The notes under the pieces are model-generated. The model did not search any database and was not told the DNA's origin. It saw nothing but the letters and a program-made list of their open reading frames with translations. Made by a program: the position numbers and the translations under genes. Shown piece after piece: positions 31,730 through 44,829 of a stretch of 56,050 nt of DNA. Numbering within the stretch: position 1 is the first letter of the stretch; the number at the start of each line of letters is the position of its first letter. Source of the DNA: Zygnema circumcarinatum (lineage: Eukaryota > Streptophyta > Zygnematophyceae > Zygnematales > Zygnemataceae); contig CM074808.1 of assembly GCA_037447605.1 (NCBI GenBank), positions 357,713 to 413,762 of the forward strand. The letters run 5' to 3'.

Positions 31730-34700
31730 GTCCACTCCTCCCACTACGGAGGGAAACTCTTCTCTCCGGGCAGCGGTGGGAGTCTCTCTCCTTGCCGCTG
31801 CCGGAGCAGCTCTCTACTTCTATGGAGGAGGTGCTACATCATTAATTTCCACCTTTTATCCAACATATTTTTCCAGATCAAGACAAAAACCGAGTAGCCG
31901 AATGCCTCGCGCAGTGTCTGAGGTAAGTCTACTATTTTTTCTTTAAAAATTTTGTTCTTCAAAAAAAATCGCAGTTTTGCGGAGTTTCGGCTTGTCGGTC
32001 GAAGGTGGAGTTTGAAGTTCGCTCAAGGGAGGGAGGAAGCTTTGCCATTTCTCCTTTTTTCTATGCAGGCGGCTCCGGCAGCAATGAAGACAATTGCGCA
32101 ACATTTTCCTAATTCTATGCAGGACGAAATTTTTGTAGATTCCGTTGCCAGGGAGCTTTTTAAGTTTGGATTTAGCAGGTGAGTGCATCGATATGTTACA
32201 AAACGAAAGAAAATCTCTCTCTCTCTCTCCCTCTCCCACTCTCTCTGACTCCCTCTCTCCTCCCTTCTCACTCTCTTCTCTCTCCACTTTCTCCCCTCCC
32301 GCTCCTCCTTCCACCATACATCTCTTCTGCAACATTCCAATGAGAAGAGCAATGTTTTGAAATCGCTTCCTCTTTAAATGTATCTAATTTCTCAACTAAC
32401 GTACAAATATTCCATTTTAGAAATAATGTTGAAACGTATCTCTGGGGTGGAAACAAGTCAATTAAATTTCACGTAAAGTAGTCAAGTAAATTTCACTATT
32501 CGATTAAAACTTTTCTTACGGGGTCTAACAATGCAGGGAGAACTGCATAGCTCTCGTCAACACATGCAGAGATGAAGTGAGTTTCTTTCACTTTTCCGCA
32601 CAACCCCAAACCCTTAGTGAAGATAACCCAACTTCTGCCTTCTAAACCCGTCTTTATACAAAGCCTCAATCCCAACCCCTCTGTAACTGCAATTCTCCTG
32701 TAAGTCAGTTTCCTGAAACCCTAATCTGAACCCTCCAATCAACTTCCATGTACTACTACCCTATGTGCTTGTTCATCATCTACAGTTTTCATTTCACACT
32801 TAGTACTCTCACTTTCATTCAACCATCTCCCATTCAAACATTAAACTCTATTTTCAACATGTAGATTTTCAATTTCGCACTTCGTGCTTGCTTTTTCAAA
32901 AACTTTTCAGGTGTGCCGCCCGCTCGCCTCTTACATTGACCAGAAATTCGGGTTTTCTTTCAACATCGCGGGGCTGGGCGGGCTCGTCAATTGCGGGAAG
33001 ACGGGGCTGAGGGCGGGAATGTCGCACAGCCCTGAGTTTCCATGTGATGTGGACGGCCGCCCTCGTGAGAGATGTCAGTTTGAGCCTCTCTATCGCCCTC
33101 CCTCCCTCCCTCCCTCCCTCCGTCTCCCTCCCTCTCTCTCTCCCTCTCCCTCTCTCCCTTCCCCACTTTCTCTCTCTCGCTCTGTCGCGAACTCTCCCTC
33201 CTCGCTGTCTGCACCGCATCCACTTCTTGGCTCCTTCTGGGTTTCACTTCCCACTCTTGCTGTCCTTCTCCTCTCCACTTATTCTCTCTCTCTCTCTCAC
33301 ACACACTCTCTCTCTTCACTCCCAAAGCTCCCTCGTTCACCTCTGCCCTTCCTCGTCTTCCCCTTCTCTCTCGCCCCTCCACCTTTCCCCACTCGCACTC
33401 TCTCACCCCTCTCTCCCCTTGGCACGATCAACTTCCAATATGAATACCTACGCTCTGTCTACCAACGCATCCAAGCCAACAGCCTTTGTAACTCCTAACG
33501 ATTATGTCATTTATATTTTTATTATTATTATTTTACATTTTTCTGCAGACGTATTTTTCGCATTTCCGCATGTGTCCGTTGGTGAGACGGGCGAAATTGG
33601 ATCCCTTCTGCGGCGCGGCCGGGGAAAGCCCTCGTATGCTTGCGGAGCACTCATTGCAATTAAAAATGATGCAAAGAGAGGGGCAGAGGTAGAGGATGAC
33701 GAGTTTGATTCTGAGTACATTACACTGAAAAGGAAGGTTCTCTCAAATGTGAGTCTCTCTCTCTCTCTGTCTGTCTCTCTCTCTTCTCCCCCAATGTCCC
33801 TCTCCTTCTCCTTCCACTTTGTTCATTCCCCTTCTCGCTCCCTATCTCTGTCCTCCCTCCCTCCCTCCCTCCCTCCCTGCCTCCCTCCTCCTCTGCTCTC
33901 CCTGTGCAAAACTGAAATTAGGGTTTCTGTCATGTATTGCTCTAGGAATCCTGCAGGAATTGTGGTAAAGAAGGGCCGAGTCTGGTGACGATCACAGAGA
34001 CTGCTCTGCAGGTCCGCTTTCCAAACCCTAATTTCACGTCTTTCTCCGTAAATTAACCATCAACTTTCATGCCTATCTTTGAAGCCTTATCCCGAACGCT
34101 AACCTTAAACTTTGATCCGAACCCTATTCCCTGAACTAGGAACCCTAAAAGATTCTGGAAGTCCAAAAATGGCTGATGGAAAAATGTGGTTGTGTTTAAA
34201 AATTGGTCGTAATGTGGTAAGGTGTCTGGTTGAGGATCGGTTAAAAACTATTCATTTGCAGATATTTTTTTTTACAGGTCATCACTCATGATATTGAAGA
34301 TCTGATCAGTAGAACGGTCGATCCTGCCACGGCTGACTACGCAGTCATCACCGGAATTCAAATTCACTCTGGAAATCAGGTATGTTCTCTCTCGCTCCTC
34401 TCCCCCCCTTTCTCCCTCCACATGCCTTCCCACTCCATTCTCTTTTCAACTCTTCTCCCTTCTCGCTCCCACTCTCTCTCCCCCATTTTTTTTCTTTCTT
34501 TTCCACTCCTGCTCCCTCACTTGCCCCCTCCTCCCCCCCCCCGCACCCCACTTCTTCCTTCTATCTCCCTCTCACCCCCTCCCAACATCTCTGCCCCCTC
34601 TTACCTTCCGCCTGCCGCTCCTGTTTCATCCCTCGACCTCCCCTAACTCTCTCACTTCCCATCTCCCCCTCTCTCCCCCCCCTTCTCTTCCCCTCCCTCT

Positions 34701-35059
34701 CCCTCCCCCCCATCTCTCCCTCCCCCTCTCCCTCCCCCCCACCTCTCCCTCCCCCTCTCCCTCCCCCCCATCTCTCCCTCCCCCTCTCCCTCCCCCTCTC
34801 CCTCCCCCCCCCATCTCTCCCTCCCCCCCCCCTATATCTCCTTCCCCCTCTCCCTCTCCCTCTCCCTCTCCCTCTCCCTCTCCCTCTCCCTCTCCTCCCT
34901 TTCCCTGCTGCGCAGATCCCCGGCGAGCCCTTCAGACTGGACCGCACGATCGACTACATCTCCCCCGGCGCGATGTATGCCGTCATCCGCGGGAGGCGCT
35001 ATGGGATGCGCCCCCGCAAGGGGGGGATGGCGCTGGAGGCTTTGAGGGCATCGTTCTAA
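31730..35059 (+). CDS. LCIB/LCIC-family theta-type carbonic anhydrase (5' end open)
   Basis: Eight exons: 31730-31922, 32069-32178, 32537-32576, 32911-33064, 33549-33748, 33946-34011, 34278-34379, 34916-35059. Phases close; 335 residues are visible. The first exon begins at an acceptor, so the start codon is upstream and not identified. Family blocks are FVDSVARELFKFGF, NCIALVNTCRDE, GLGGLVNCGKTGLRAGMSHS, VDGRPHVFFAFPHVSVGETG, RRGRGKPSYACGALIAI, VITHDIEDLISRTVDP, DYAVITGIQIHSG and YISPGAMYAVI. LCIB proteins are zinc carbonic anhydrases related in fold to beta-CAs and act in algal CO2 concentration in the plastid. The likely zinc ligands are Cys111, His173 and Cys197 (visible numbering), with the Arg112-Asp113 pair beside the first; this mapping is mine. 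Residues about 12-35 (AVGVSLLAAAGAALYFYGGG) form a hydrophobic helix, unexpected for a soluble stromal protein. Confidence 0.92.
33090..33420. repeat. CT-rich tract in LCIB intron 4
   Basis: CCCTCC and CTCT units with a CACACACA interruption near 33300, on the sense strand of the LCIB gene. Confidence 0.8.
34385..34900. repeat. CCCTCT/CCCCTC-rich block in LCIB intron 7
   Basis: C/T-rich sequence containing tandem units of about 34 bp (CCCCCCATCTCTCCCTCCCC, near 34705-34825) and ending in (CCCTCT)n at the acceptor of the last exon. Confidence 0.9.
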
Positions 35060-36024
35060 AGATTATAAGGGGAGGGGGAGGGGGAGGGGTTCAGGATTGG
35101 GTATGTTGACAAACTGTATAGGTTTGCAGGGTGCAAGTGGCGAACATCGCTTTGCATTTAGGTTTAGGGGTTTCAATCTTAGCAGAATCCTGTTACTACG
35201 GAATTCAAAATTTGAAGGCACGGATATGGTCAAAAGTCTTTCTGTCGATAGGGGTCAAAAACTGCAATGTTGGTGCTGTTCAAAACCTGCACCTGTCCGG
35301 TCAAAACCTGGAACCCATTTCTGTTAAACGTTCGGAATCCGTAATAAGCCGCTTGGCGAAAGGGACGCTCAAACATAAGAAAAACCTTCCGATGCAGCAG
35401 CAACATCCCTTCAGAATCTGAGTCATTTTTTTGTCATGATGTGCGCCACAGTCTGAATGGTTCCCGTGCTCAACGAACGAGGACAACATCTCGAAAAAGG
35501 CATCTTTCGACATTTGTTTTACCTTCCTGACATTGTACAGATCACACAAATCAAGCAGTGCACACCACATGCTTACTCCAGTTTAATCACTAATACAGTT
35601 ATCGTTTGCCATTTCCCCATCTCTCCCTGCCCCCCCCCCCTTCCCTCTACCTACCACTCCTCCCCCACTTTCAATGATTTGTTATTTTTTGTATTGAATC
35701 CATAGTCACAATTTTATGGTAGGGGCCGCGCAAGCGCAGGCCCCCGCTGACACAAATTATGGCGTACATCACCGGGAGTTCCGGCGTGTTAGGGATCGGG
35801 CCCGCCGTAGTGCAATGGCGCGCCCTACCCTAGGCCATCGGCCTTCCTGATCACCGATTGACCCCGCCCAGGTAAGTATACATCGTTATGCGCCGGCGGG
35901 CGCTATATGGGTTCGCCGCGCGGCCCTGCGCGACGCGTTGTGGGGGAAACAAGGGCCGATAATATATGGATATCTGTTTGTGTAGAGGCCGTACATGAAC
36001 GTACATATGTATGATAAAATTGTT

Positions 36025-36092
36025 CGGTTCGGTTTGTTTTGTATTGTTCGGTTCGGTTCGGTTTTTTCTTGCATTGCATTGTTCGGTTCGGT
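36025..36092. repeat. (GGTTC)n pentanucleotide repeat
   Basis: Three short clusters of GGTTCGGTTCGG separated by TTTGTTTTGTATT and TTGCATTGCATT spacers. Confidence 0.8.
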
Positions 36093-36114
36093 TTGATATC
36101 TGGGAGGAATGGGA

Positions 36115-36440
36115 TCTGATACGACACGTCATTAGGCACGTGTGGAAATTTCAATGACGAGCGTTTAGTATCTGATATGGATTCGGTTATAAGGGGCAGC
36201 TGGATCTTCAGAAAATCTGGGATTGATGAGATCTGATACGACCCGTCAGCATGCACGTGTGGAAATTTCCATGGAGAGTGTTTTTACCTGATAGGGATTT
36301 GGTTCAGGAGGAAGCTGGATCTTGAAAAAATATGGGATTGATGGAATCTGATACGACACGTCAATAGACATGTGTGAAAATTTCAATCGAGAGCGATCTG
36401 TTGATCAATTGTTATCTGATATGGATTGATCGAATCGTTC
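36115..36440. repeat. Three ~116-bp tandem repeats upstream of MLH3
   Basis: Each unit begins TCTGATACGACACGTC (36115, 36232 and 36347). It continues with CACGTGTGGAAATTT (degenerate CATGTGTGAAAATTT in the third) and then, in the first two, a GATTTGGTT...AGCTGGATCTT segment. Spacings are 117 and 115 bp; the third copy is incomplete. Confidence 0.85.
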
Positions 36441-36670
36441 AGGGGATCTTTCTAGATTTTCAAGAGCCTTGAAGCACTTTTCAGCGCCTAGGGGGAAGTC
36501 GCAACTTTGGGCCGTTCCAAGAGGTCTGCAGGGACAGTCTACAGTTTGCAGTTGTTTTTGGCTTCCTGCAATCCTGCATGCGATGTAGGTTTGCATGTTC
36601 TGATACCATGCTGTATTAGATACCATATTGGAAGGTACTTGGCAGCTGCTTTCTGATCGAGGCGATAAGA

Positions 36671-39600
36671 ATGGCAGCAAGCATTGTGAGCCTGCCAAAG
36701 CAAGTAATAAGCAGGCTGCGTTCTGGAGTAGCCATATCTGGAATCGCACAGGCAGTGGAAGAGCTTGCCAGCAATAGCATAGATGCAAAAGCAACACAAG
36801 TACGAGCTTTGAACATCCCAAAAGCGCTTCCCTTTGTGTAATTTGGCTCTTGATTGCAGGTTTAGTCAACATTGCTTAGTTTCCAGTTTTGATCATCGGC
36901 TTTAAGGTTATACTTTTTTGCAAGATTCAAGTCGAGAGAAATAGACTTGAATATCTAGTGGTTAAGCATTTGGTTTGCAGACCAACGTCCTATCAATCAT
37001 TATGTGCGCCTGTTTTTCAAATAAACAGTCTTGTTTGTTGTAGACTTCTTGTCTCTCCTGATTTTAAAATTTGCCATTTTTACAATAAATTCGACAGCTC
37101 TATTCTTAAAATAGAGCTGTCGAAACCTGGCCTCGGAAAAAACTAGTTTGACATTATCAAAACTTCACACAGAAAGCCTAAGAGTCTAATCTAAGTAGTT
37201 TCTCTCGTTCCCCGGACAATTGGCGCCTTAGACTACAGGAGACTCAAATAATAAGCAGAGTGATGCCGCTCCTTTACTTAAACATGCGAACACTTTTGCC
37301 TTAGAATGGCCAATGAATCACAAAAAGTTTCGATTTAGCAAGAATTATGCTGAGAATCTGCTTCAGCACGACAATGCAGAAAGAGCAGCTGCAAAACGCC
37401 AAGGAAGACGGGGAAATATAAATATTTACGTGTAGGCTCGTGGTTGTTTTCTTTTTGCAGATCTCAATACTTGTGGATCTAACTAAAGCGTACATCAGAG
37501 TGGAAGATAACGGTATGCGCACTACCTGGCAGGGTGGTTTTTTGAAAAATGACCCTGTTATAAAAATGAATCTTGACGAGTGCTTCTTTGATGGATTTTT
37601 TTGCAAGTGTATGCCAGCATTGGCTTTGTGAGTGCGATCTTTTAAATTTTTTTGACCGTTTGAAAAAATAAAAGGGCAATCGTTTTTGTATCCAATCTCT
37701 CTGAGATATGATATCACCTTTGAACATTCATGATCAGCAATTGCTTTGGCAGTAATGGTTGATTTAACTTTCCAAGAAATAGTGTACTGTCTTGCGATTT
37801 CAGTCATTGCTTTTTTATATGTAACATTTTTGGATACAAATCAGAAGGATGAAGGCTACTGTTGTTTGCTCTTGTACTTTACCCACCTTTTTTCCCATGG
37901 TGGTTCCGCCAGGGCTTGGAATCTGCCGGGAAGATTTGAAACTTATAGGGGAACGGCACGGTGAGCTCCTAGTAGTCCCAGGAGGCTGGTCCGAAATTTT
38001 CACCGATGCCTCCAAGTCCTTGAGATAGTCCTTGAGATGAAACTTTTTGTTTCTCTAACGGGTTTTTTGTCGTTTCGTCATGTTCATTATTGTTAGGCTT
38101 CATCTCGAACCCCTAGAAGTGACACTTTCAGCATGCTGACTATAGACTCCATCATGTCCATACTGATTAACTTCATGATGAAGGTGTTTTCATCCAGTAT
38201 TGTCTATTTTCCTTTGTTGATGGAAATAACCTACACTTATTGACGTAAATGTGAGGCTACGTTAACGTCGTTCCTCTGTTTAAAATCAGCAGTATTTTCC
38301 TTTGATTGAATGTGTGCAGCAACGTCCAAGATTAGGTCCTTGGATGAACTTGAGCGTGGACCTTCAACACTGGGCTTCCGTGGAGAGGCTCTTAGTTCAT
38401 TATCTGATGTATCATTGGTCGATGTAACTTCATGTGCAAGGGGTTCAGCTTTAACACACTGTAAAATCATGAAGGTCAGCGAAAACCTCCTGAATATCTT
38501 AAATGTTGGATGATTTTCCTTACATGGATCTTGAGATAATAGTGTCAGCTTACGCTGATTTTACGATAACTTGCATGTCTCCCTTTAAACCTATGCCTTC
38601 GCCAGTGTGACTGTTATTAACTTTATTTGTTCCCTGTGTTCTCTACTTTGAAGCAGGGAGGTCAAACGCTTTCATTGGGGCTGTCATCAGACAATCGACC
38701 GTCAGGAACGTCAGGTACATTACTATGGCAGTTTTGCGATTGATGAAAACCATTATGTGGCCTTTGTGAAATGCACTTGACAAGAAACACATAGAATAGT
38801 GTTTGGAAAGGGTTTTTTCAAGAAGCAGCGAATGTTTGTGAATGAAAGAACCAATCCTCTTACATGTGCAGGCTTATTATATCCAAAGATTTCAGTCTCA
38901 AATAGATGATTAATCTTTTTTGACATCTTGATGGTCCGATATGCCTAACGCAGTAAAAGCTGTGTTTGCCTGCTTTATGCATTAAGCTGTTCTTGTCAAT
39001 GACCTTTCGGCATCTTTCAAAGCTATTGTGATAATCAATGCTGGCATTTTGACTGACAGTCTGATTTGCCTCCTTTATGTGAAGTGACTGTTCGTGATAT
39101 GTTTTTTAATCAGCCCGTACGAAGGCGCCTGCTACATGCAAGGTGAGGATTGTCGTAAAGCTCCGTTTTTAGTAAGTTAAATGTAATCTCTTGCAGCAGG
39201 AATCTCCCTTCCAATATTACAGGAGTGATTGCACTGTTGTCTGTCCAACCCAAGCTTGCCTGCCCAACTGCCCGTTTTACTCGTTGTACTCTTTTTCCAA
39301 TCTCTCCTTCCCTTGTTCGCTGGGAAAGCTAGTGGAAACTGTCTGCGAGACGTTTCATTTATCTTTAAGTTACTCTTCACCTAGGCAAAGATATGTTCTT
39401 CATCAACATGGTTCCCTCGCTTCTTTCATACCCAGCCTTAATGCACTTTCCACTTTTTGTTGGCCGATACAGCCTATCCAAGGAGTTGCTAAACATCAAG
39501 GAACGAATTCTGCGACTTGTGTTGGTAAACCCCGAAGTGGCTGTTACCTTCATAGACAAGAACAGGTTCGTGCCTGACCTCCGTAATCGGGCTATATCAG

Positions 39601-42600
39601 TGAAAATGAGCATCACACAAGTCATTTACTAGAACTAATATTAAAACATGGATTTCAGAATTTTACATTAATCAACATCTGACGGTGCTTTCCTGTTGTT
39701 CTGGGTATTGAACTTGATTTCGCTGTTAATCAGTAATATTGGATAAACCTCTGCCTGTTCTCTTTCTCTTTTTAGCGACAGCCTGTTGATATTATACATT
39801 TGGCAGTTGACGATCACGACTGTGATATCTTAAAGAGTGTATAGTCCTGATGGAAGGGTATTTCTACCTAGATTTCTCAGTGAAATGACATGTTGTTAAT
39901 CTTGTTTCCGTTTCTAAAGTATCTCATTCTTGGGCGTAAGCTTAGATAACCAGGCTACATCTCAATATGTTTATCTGATATTTTTCTACTCAAGGGGTTT
40001 GATACACTCAACGGAACACAAACAGCTTGTGACTACAGGTGAGTTTATGATGAGTAAAGAGTATAAGTTCCGATTGACAATCATGCCTGGGGCCATAGTA
40101 GTAAGTGCTAATCTTTGTCGATAGAATTTGCAGAAATCTGGAAATCTTCCGCACCCCCGCGTCTCAGACAATGCTCGGTTCTTTGAAGGCCATCTTTGGA
40201 GAGAACTTAGCAAACGGTTTGCAGGAGGTACACGTTTGCAAGGGCCGCTTTAAGCTGTCAGGATTTATCAGTCGTCCTCAGCGCGGCCAGTCATCGAAAG
40301 CAATTCAGTACTTTTGTATCCTCCCATGCCACACAACTATGAACTTGATGTTTTCTTTTTCAGAAATTTCAGTAGGATTCGAAACGGATGCGTCTGCTTT
40401 GGTTACTGTGCTTTACCTGCAGTGCTACTCTTTTTGGCGAGGCATGGCCAAAGGAGCAAGTTTTTGAATATAGGTTACACGTGTTTCACCTATCCGTAGT
40501 CATGGATGTTTGTCTGTCATGGGCCTTTACCTTCAACATAGCCAGCATGACTGAGGTTAACTATGTACGTTGTGTCAGAGTCTCTGAAGCCTCTGCGATT
40601 TGTATTGCTTTCTGGGCTCCTTAACATTTCTGTCAGATCTAAACCGAAGATATGTGGCAAAAACACCAGCTCATAAACTCCTAAACTCACAATTCGCAGC
40701 CTGCTTTACTCAGAAAGCAGTCAATGTGAATTCCGGAAGGCTCGTGGAGGGAAAAAATGCGCACATTGGAGGAAAGCACGAGAAAGAAACGGCTGCAGCT
40801 GTTGGGGCCATGAAATGTTCTTTCCCTGCGTTTGTTGTTAATATGAGCTGCCCTTTGGTGGACTATGACATTACTTTCGACGTTACGAAGACGCACGTGC
40901 AGTTCAAGGTAACTCTGGACTTCCGTTTTCATTGGGTATGCTGCTATCTGTAGGATATACATCGCTCCATTTCTGTACTCAATTAACCTTTGTTCCCGAG
41001 CTTGTGGTCAAGGAAACAAAGCTAAAGCAGAACAGAAAGAACAAGAAGTGAATCAGTGTGCTCATATTTTCTACCCGTTCAATGTTGCCTTCTGTACTTT
41101 ATTTTTGAAGTACAGGACTGGGCTCCAGTTCTTGCATTCCTGCGGGAAGTATTACGCGAGTTGTGGGGAGATCTGCTGCCGAAGGGTCCATTCATTGAAG
41201 GCATGGTCCCATGACGCACTTTTAGGATTCAGCATTCTGCATTGATTTCCTAGTCTAGCTTTAGTTTAGCTTATGTATGTTCTATAGATCTGCTGCATGG
41301 TCTGATATCTTCCTTTGGTCTGACAGGAAAGAAAGAAGATGCAATTACAGGCGACCTTCAGAGCCCTACACGGAATAAGCAAAAGAGGATTTGGCAGCAT
41401 GATGACCCGTCTTACAAACCACGGCATTTGTCTGCGGTGGCAACTACCACCCAACAGGTTGGGTTTAGTGGAGAAATTGAACATGCGGAGGGTCTCTTCA
41501 GATACCAGCGGCACAATAACACTGAAATAGGTCGGGAATGCTTCACTGAAGATAACTCGAAGGAGAATATGAACTCGGATCAAGGCGAGCATCTGGGGGT
41601 TAGAGGTCTCGCAACGCCAAAAAAACGCAAGCGGATTGGATGGCTTCCGGAGCTTCCTATAGATGTCGGAGTCCCATCAAGAAGGTTGTTTGGAGCAGAA
41701 AGATTTTGGGAGCACGATCAAGATGTTGCGAGGCAACTCTCACTAGGGAAAGACGAAAACGTGCCCAGCGAACCATCACTCGACAGAGGATCGCTGAATC
41801 TCAGCGACGTTTTGTGTGAAGATTTTCCCGAAGGGGTTCGTCAACTTGGTTGCAAATCTACTGATGTAACCCTGAATCCGTCTACTCCTTCTGCATCTTC
41901 AAATTCGCTATGTGAACAGTCAGGTGGACGTGATTTTCCTTCCTTGGCGCGCAGCGATAGTGACGAAGTCATCTCTTATGGACTGACCAGCCCAAGAAAG
42001 AGAAGAAGCTCATTCTGTTTGCTTGATGAGTTGCCACAAAATGGACAATTGGACAGCGAACCTCCACCAACCACCTCTTCCCTGAATCGAGACATGGCCA
42101 AGGCCGGCCAAGGGCACTGGATAGGCAGCAAACAGATCAGGACATCTCCTTCTTCATATATTCAAAATATTCAGGAGCCTTACAGGTCAATAGCGTCTGA
42201 AGCTTTCTATTTTGAAGATGAATTTGAACCAAGAACCGGCGCTAAACCTCTTCTGTGCGAAAGCGAAATAAGCAAGGAAAAATCTCCATTGAGACAGTTT
42301 GATTCAGTGATGTGTACATTCGGGTCGGGCAATGAGGATTCTGATGAACTACCTCCGTGGGATACCTATGAGATGGAACGGACTTGCACTTCACCGCAAG
42401 AATGTGTATCTCGTGGAGGAGGCTATAGACGAGGTAAAGAAAAACATCCCTAAGCTTTAGGTGCTCTGATAGCATATACCCGTGTTTTGTGTTTTTGCTG
42501 TTGAGTGTTCATAAGAGGACACATGTGGATGAGTGCAGGCACAGGACAGAGGAGGTCAGAAGATTTCTGGGCAAGTCCGCATGGGGAAAACTATTCGAAA

Positions 42601-44783
42601 CAAATCTCGACTGACGCCCACATAAACCAATCATTTCCTGTATCTTTTGATAGCCATTCTTTTGGAATGGGTGACAAGGGTCTCAGTTCACTTTATAGTA
42701 TGGGGGTGGGTGATAGAATGTTTCAGGGTCTTGAGGAGGAATCTTTTTTCAATCTTAAGGAACATAGCGTATATGAAACCTTTCCTACTTCAAAACCAGA
42801 GTGCTTTTCGGAGTCAGTGCAGATGTCTGATTGCGACCCAGAATTCTGTAAGGAGGATTCTTGGCTTACGTCTAGAGGTGTAGGAACCTGTCTTGAAAAC
42901 AGATCAGCTCAATCTGGTTTTCATTTGCAACAGCAGCTGAATAACATTCGTTCGGGTCATAGGCAAATCTCTATTGAGGATCCGTGTAAGTGCCTGTCCC
43001 CAGTGCATACCCGATTAAGTTCAGAAAGCCACAAGTTTAAGTTCTCAACTAGTCCATCTGCACATCAGGATAGCCTACCTCGAGCATGTGAGCAATATCT
43101 TTTGGAAAGTACTCCCGGTAGAAGCCCATCTCTGGGACGAATGAGTAGCAGTAGTACAAGTGAAGGTGCGACACGAGTTAGACGGGCAAGTTCTGCTCCT
43201 CCATTTTACAAGCCAAGAGGGAAGTTAAGCGTCCATGGTAATCCACTGAGCAGTGTGGCTACCAAAAGCTCTCGGGCAATGCGGCATAATGGAGCACTTG
43301 CAACTGCAGGTGCTTAGCTGCCGTAGTTCTGCCACTGAGCCAAACTAACTGGGCAGACATGTTTGCTTCAAATTGGTTCAAGTTTGACCAAGCTGTCCGA
43401 ACCATGCCCGTTTGTTGCGATCCATCACTTTTCTAAGATCAGTGGGGGTGGGGGGTGGGGGTCGGGACTTGATAATGCAGCATCACAAAAGAGCCTATTT
43501 CTGGAGGTGCATGATTCCCCAAGTCGTCAGGCACTCAGGTTTGAGGTTCATGGCCTTCCCAGATGGTTCTCCCAGATGGCTGGCGGAATTCATGACTTGT
43601 TCTGAAGTTAGCAACCTATTGTCATTTTGACGTCAGTTTCAATTTCAACTTCTGAGTTCTGGGGCTAAAACTAGCTCTGTCTCTGTTTGTTGGTATATTC
43701 AGAATTGGATGCATTTATTTCAAGTTTTAGGTCTCTCGTCTTGCTAATTCTATTCTATGTCGTACTGTAACCTCAACACTATTCCAGAAGTTAGTTATAT
43801 TCAAGCCAAGGACTGTCATTTTTGTACGACAGTTTAACAGGTACATTTTTCCTTAAGTTTGGGCAGAACTGGAAAAAACGTACCTTTGTGCTTCTCAGGT
43901 GTGGAATTTCCTCTTCCCCTAAAGAAGGACCCAATTTGTCAAGAGACTTAGGACTCGACGTTTCAGATCGATGCACAACACCACCGAGGCAGGCAATCGA
44001 ACAGCATTCACATAGTTTGCTACACAATTTTGATGATCAAACTTTGGATAAAGGAGAACGACTGTCTGAAACTATATCCGGGAGAGCAAAGGAGCCAACT
44101 GGAACGAGTCAGACAGTGGTTGAAGAGACGGTGAAATTGTCAAGTGCGAAGGAAAATGGTATCCTGCCGAAGTTTCACAACTCTTCCTCACGCTTTGATG
44201 CCCATGCTACAGTGGTATACGTGTCATACTCCTCCCTATCGAGGTCTAAATACAGAAAGCGGAACAACTTTCGCAAACGATATTCTTTTTTCTTCATTCA
44301 TTTTGTATTGACTTGTCCAGTATACACACAGCTTGAATCGTATAACTTAATAATCGGAATTGGCTCTGTTGCAACGGGGTACCTCTCAATGGCCCCACTC
44401 TAATTTCGGGAAAATCACAGTGCAGGCCGGGTAGGCTTGGTGTCGTCTTGGTAGTTTGCCTCGTTTTCATTTCCAGATTCTGGTATTGGATGATTCTTGA
44501 CTCTGTTTTCAGCTGCCATGCCAATGGCCGTTGAGCGCTTGGGGTCCGGAGAAAATGAATCTGAATGCTTCATGTCCAAGTGGAGGCAGGAACGTTTCTG
44601 TGAATCTGTTCAAGCTGTTGATGGTAATTTGGAGCCTCAAATCGATGATCGGACAGTGGCTTCCATGTATCAGGTGAGAGTTGAAGTTTACTGAGGACAT
44701 TACAGCATATTAAGCGTCCAGGTTAAGCCAGCAGAAGCTCTTGCTGGCAGTTGTATTACGACACTCTCTCTCTTTCTCTCTCG

Positions 44784-44829
<46 letters not shown>

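Larger units (their letters stand above)
35060..36670. other. Spacer between LCIB and MLH3
   Basis: No exon is recognised. 35716-35935 is GC-rich with short inverted segments. 36025-36092 has GGTTCGGTTC repeats. 36115-36440 holds three diverged ~116-bp tandem repeats that run to about 230 bp before the MLH3 start codon, so the MLH3 promoter overlaps or follows them. Confidence 0.6.

Noticed and set aside
31829-31876. Possible 47-base intron inside the first visible LCIB exon
   Set aside because: A donor and an acceptor are present, but splicing there leaves a phase that hits a stop in the next exon. The unspliced frame closes correctly.
36596-36635. CTGATACCATG sequence resembling the complement of an initiator-tRNA primer-binding site of Ty1/copia elements
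   Set aside because: No long terminal repeats, polypurine tract or retrotransposon coding sequence nearby; a short match is expected by chance.
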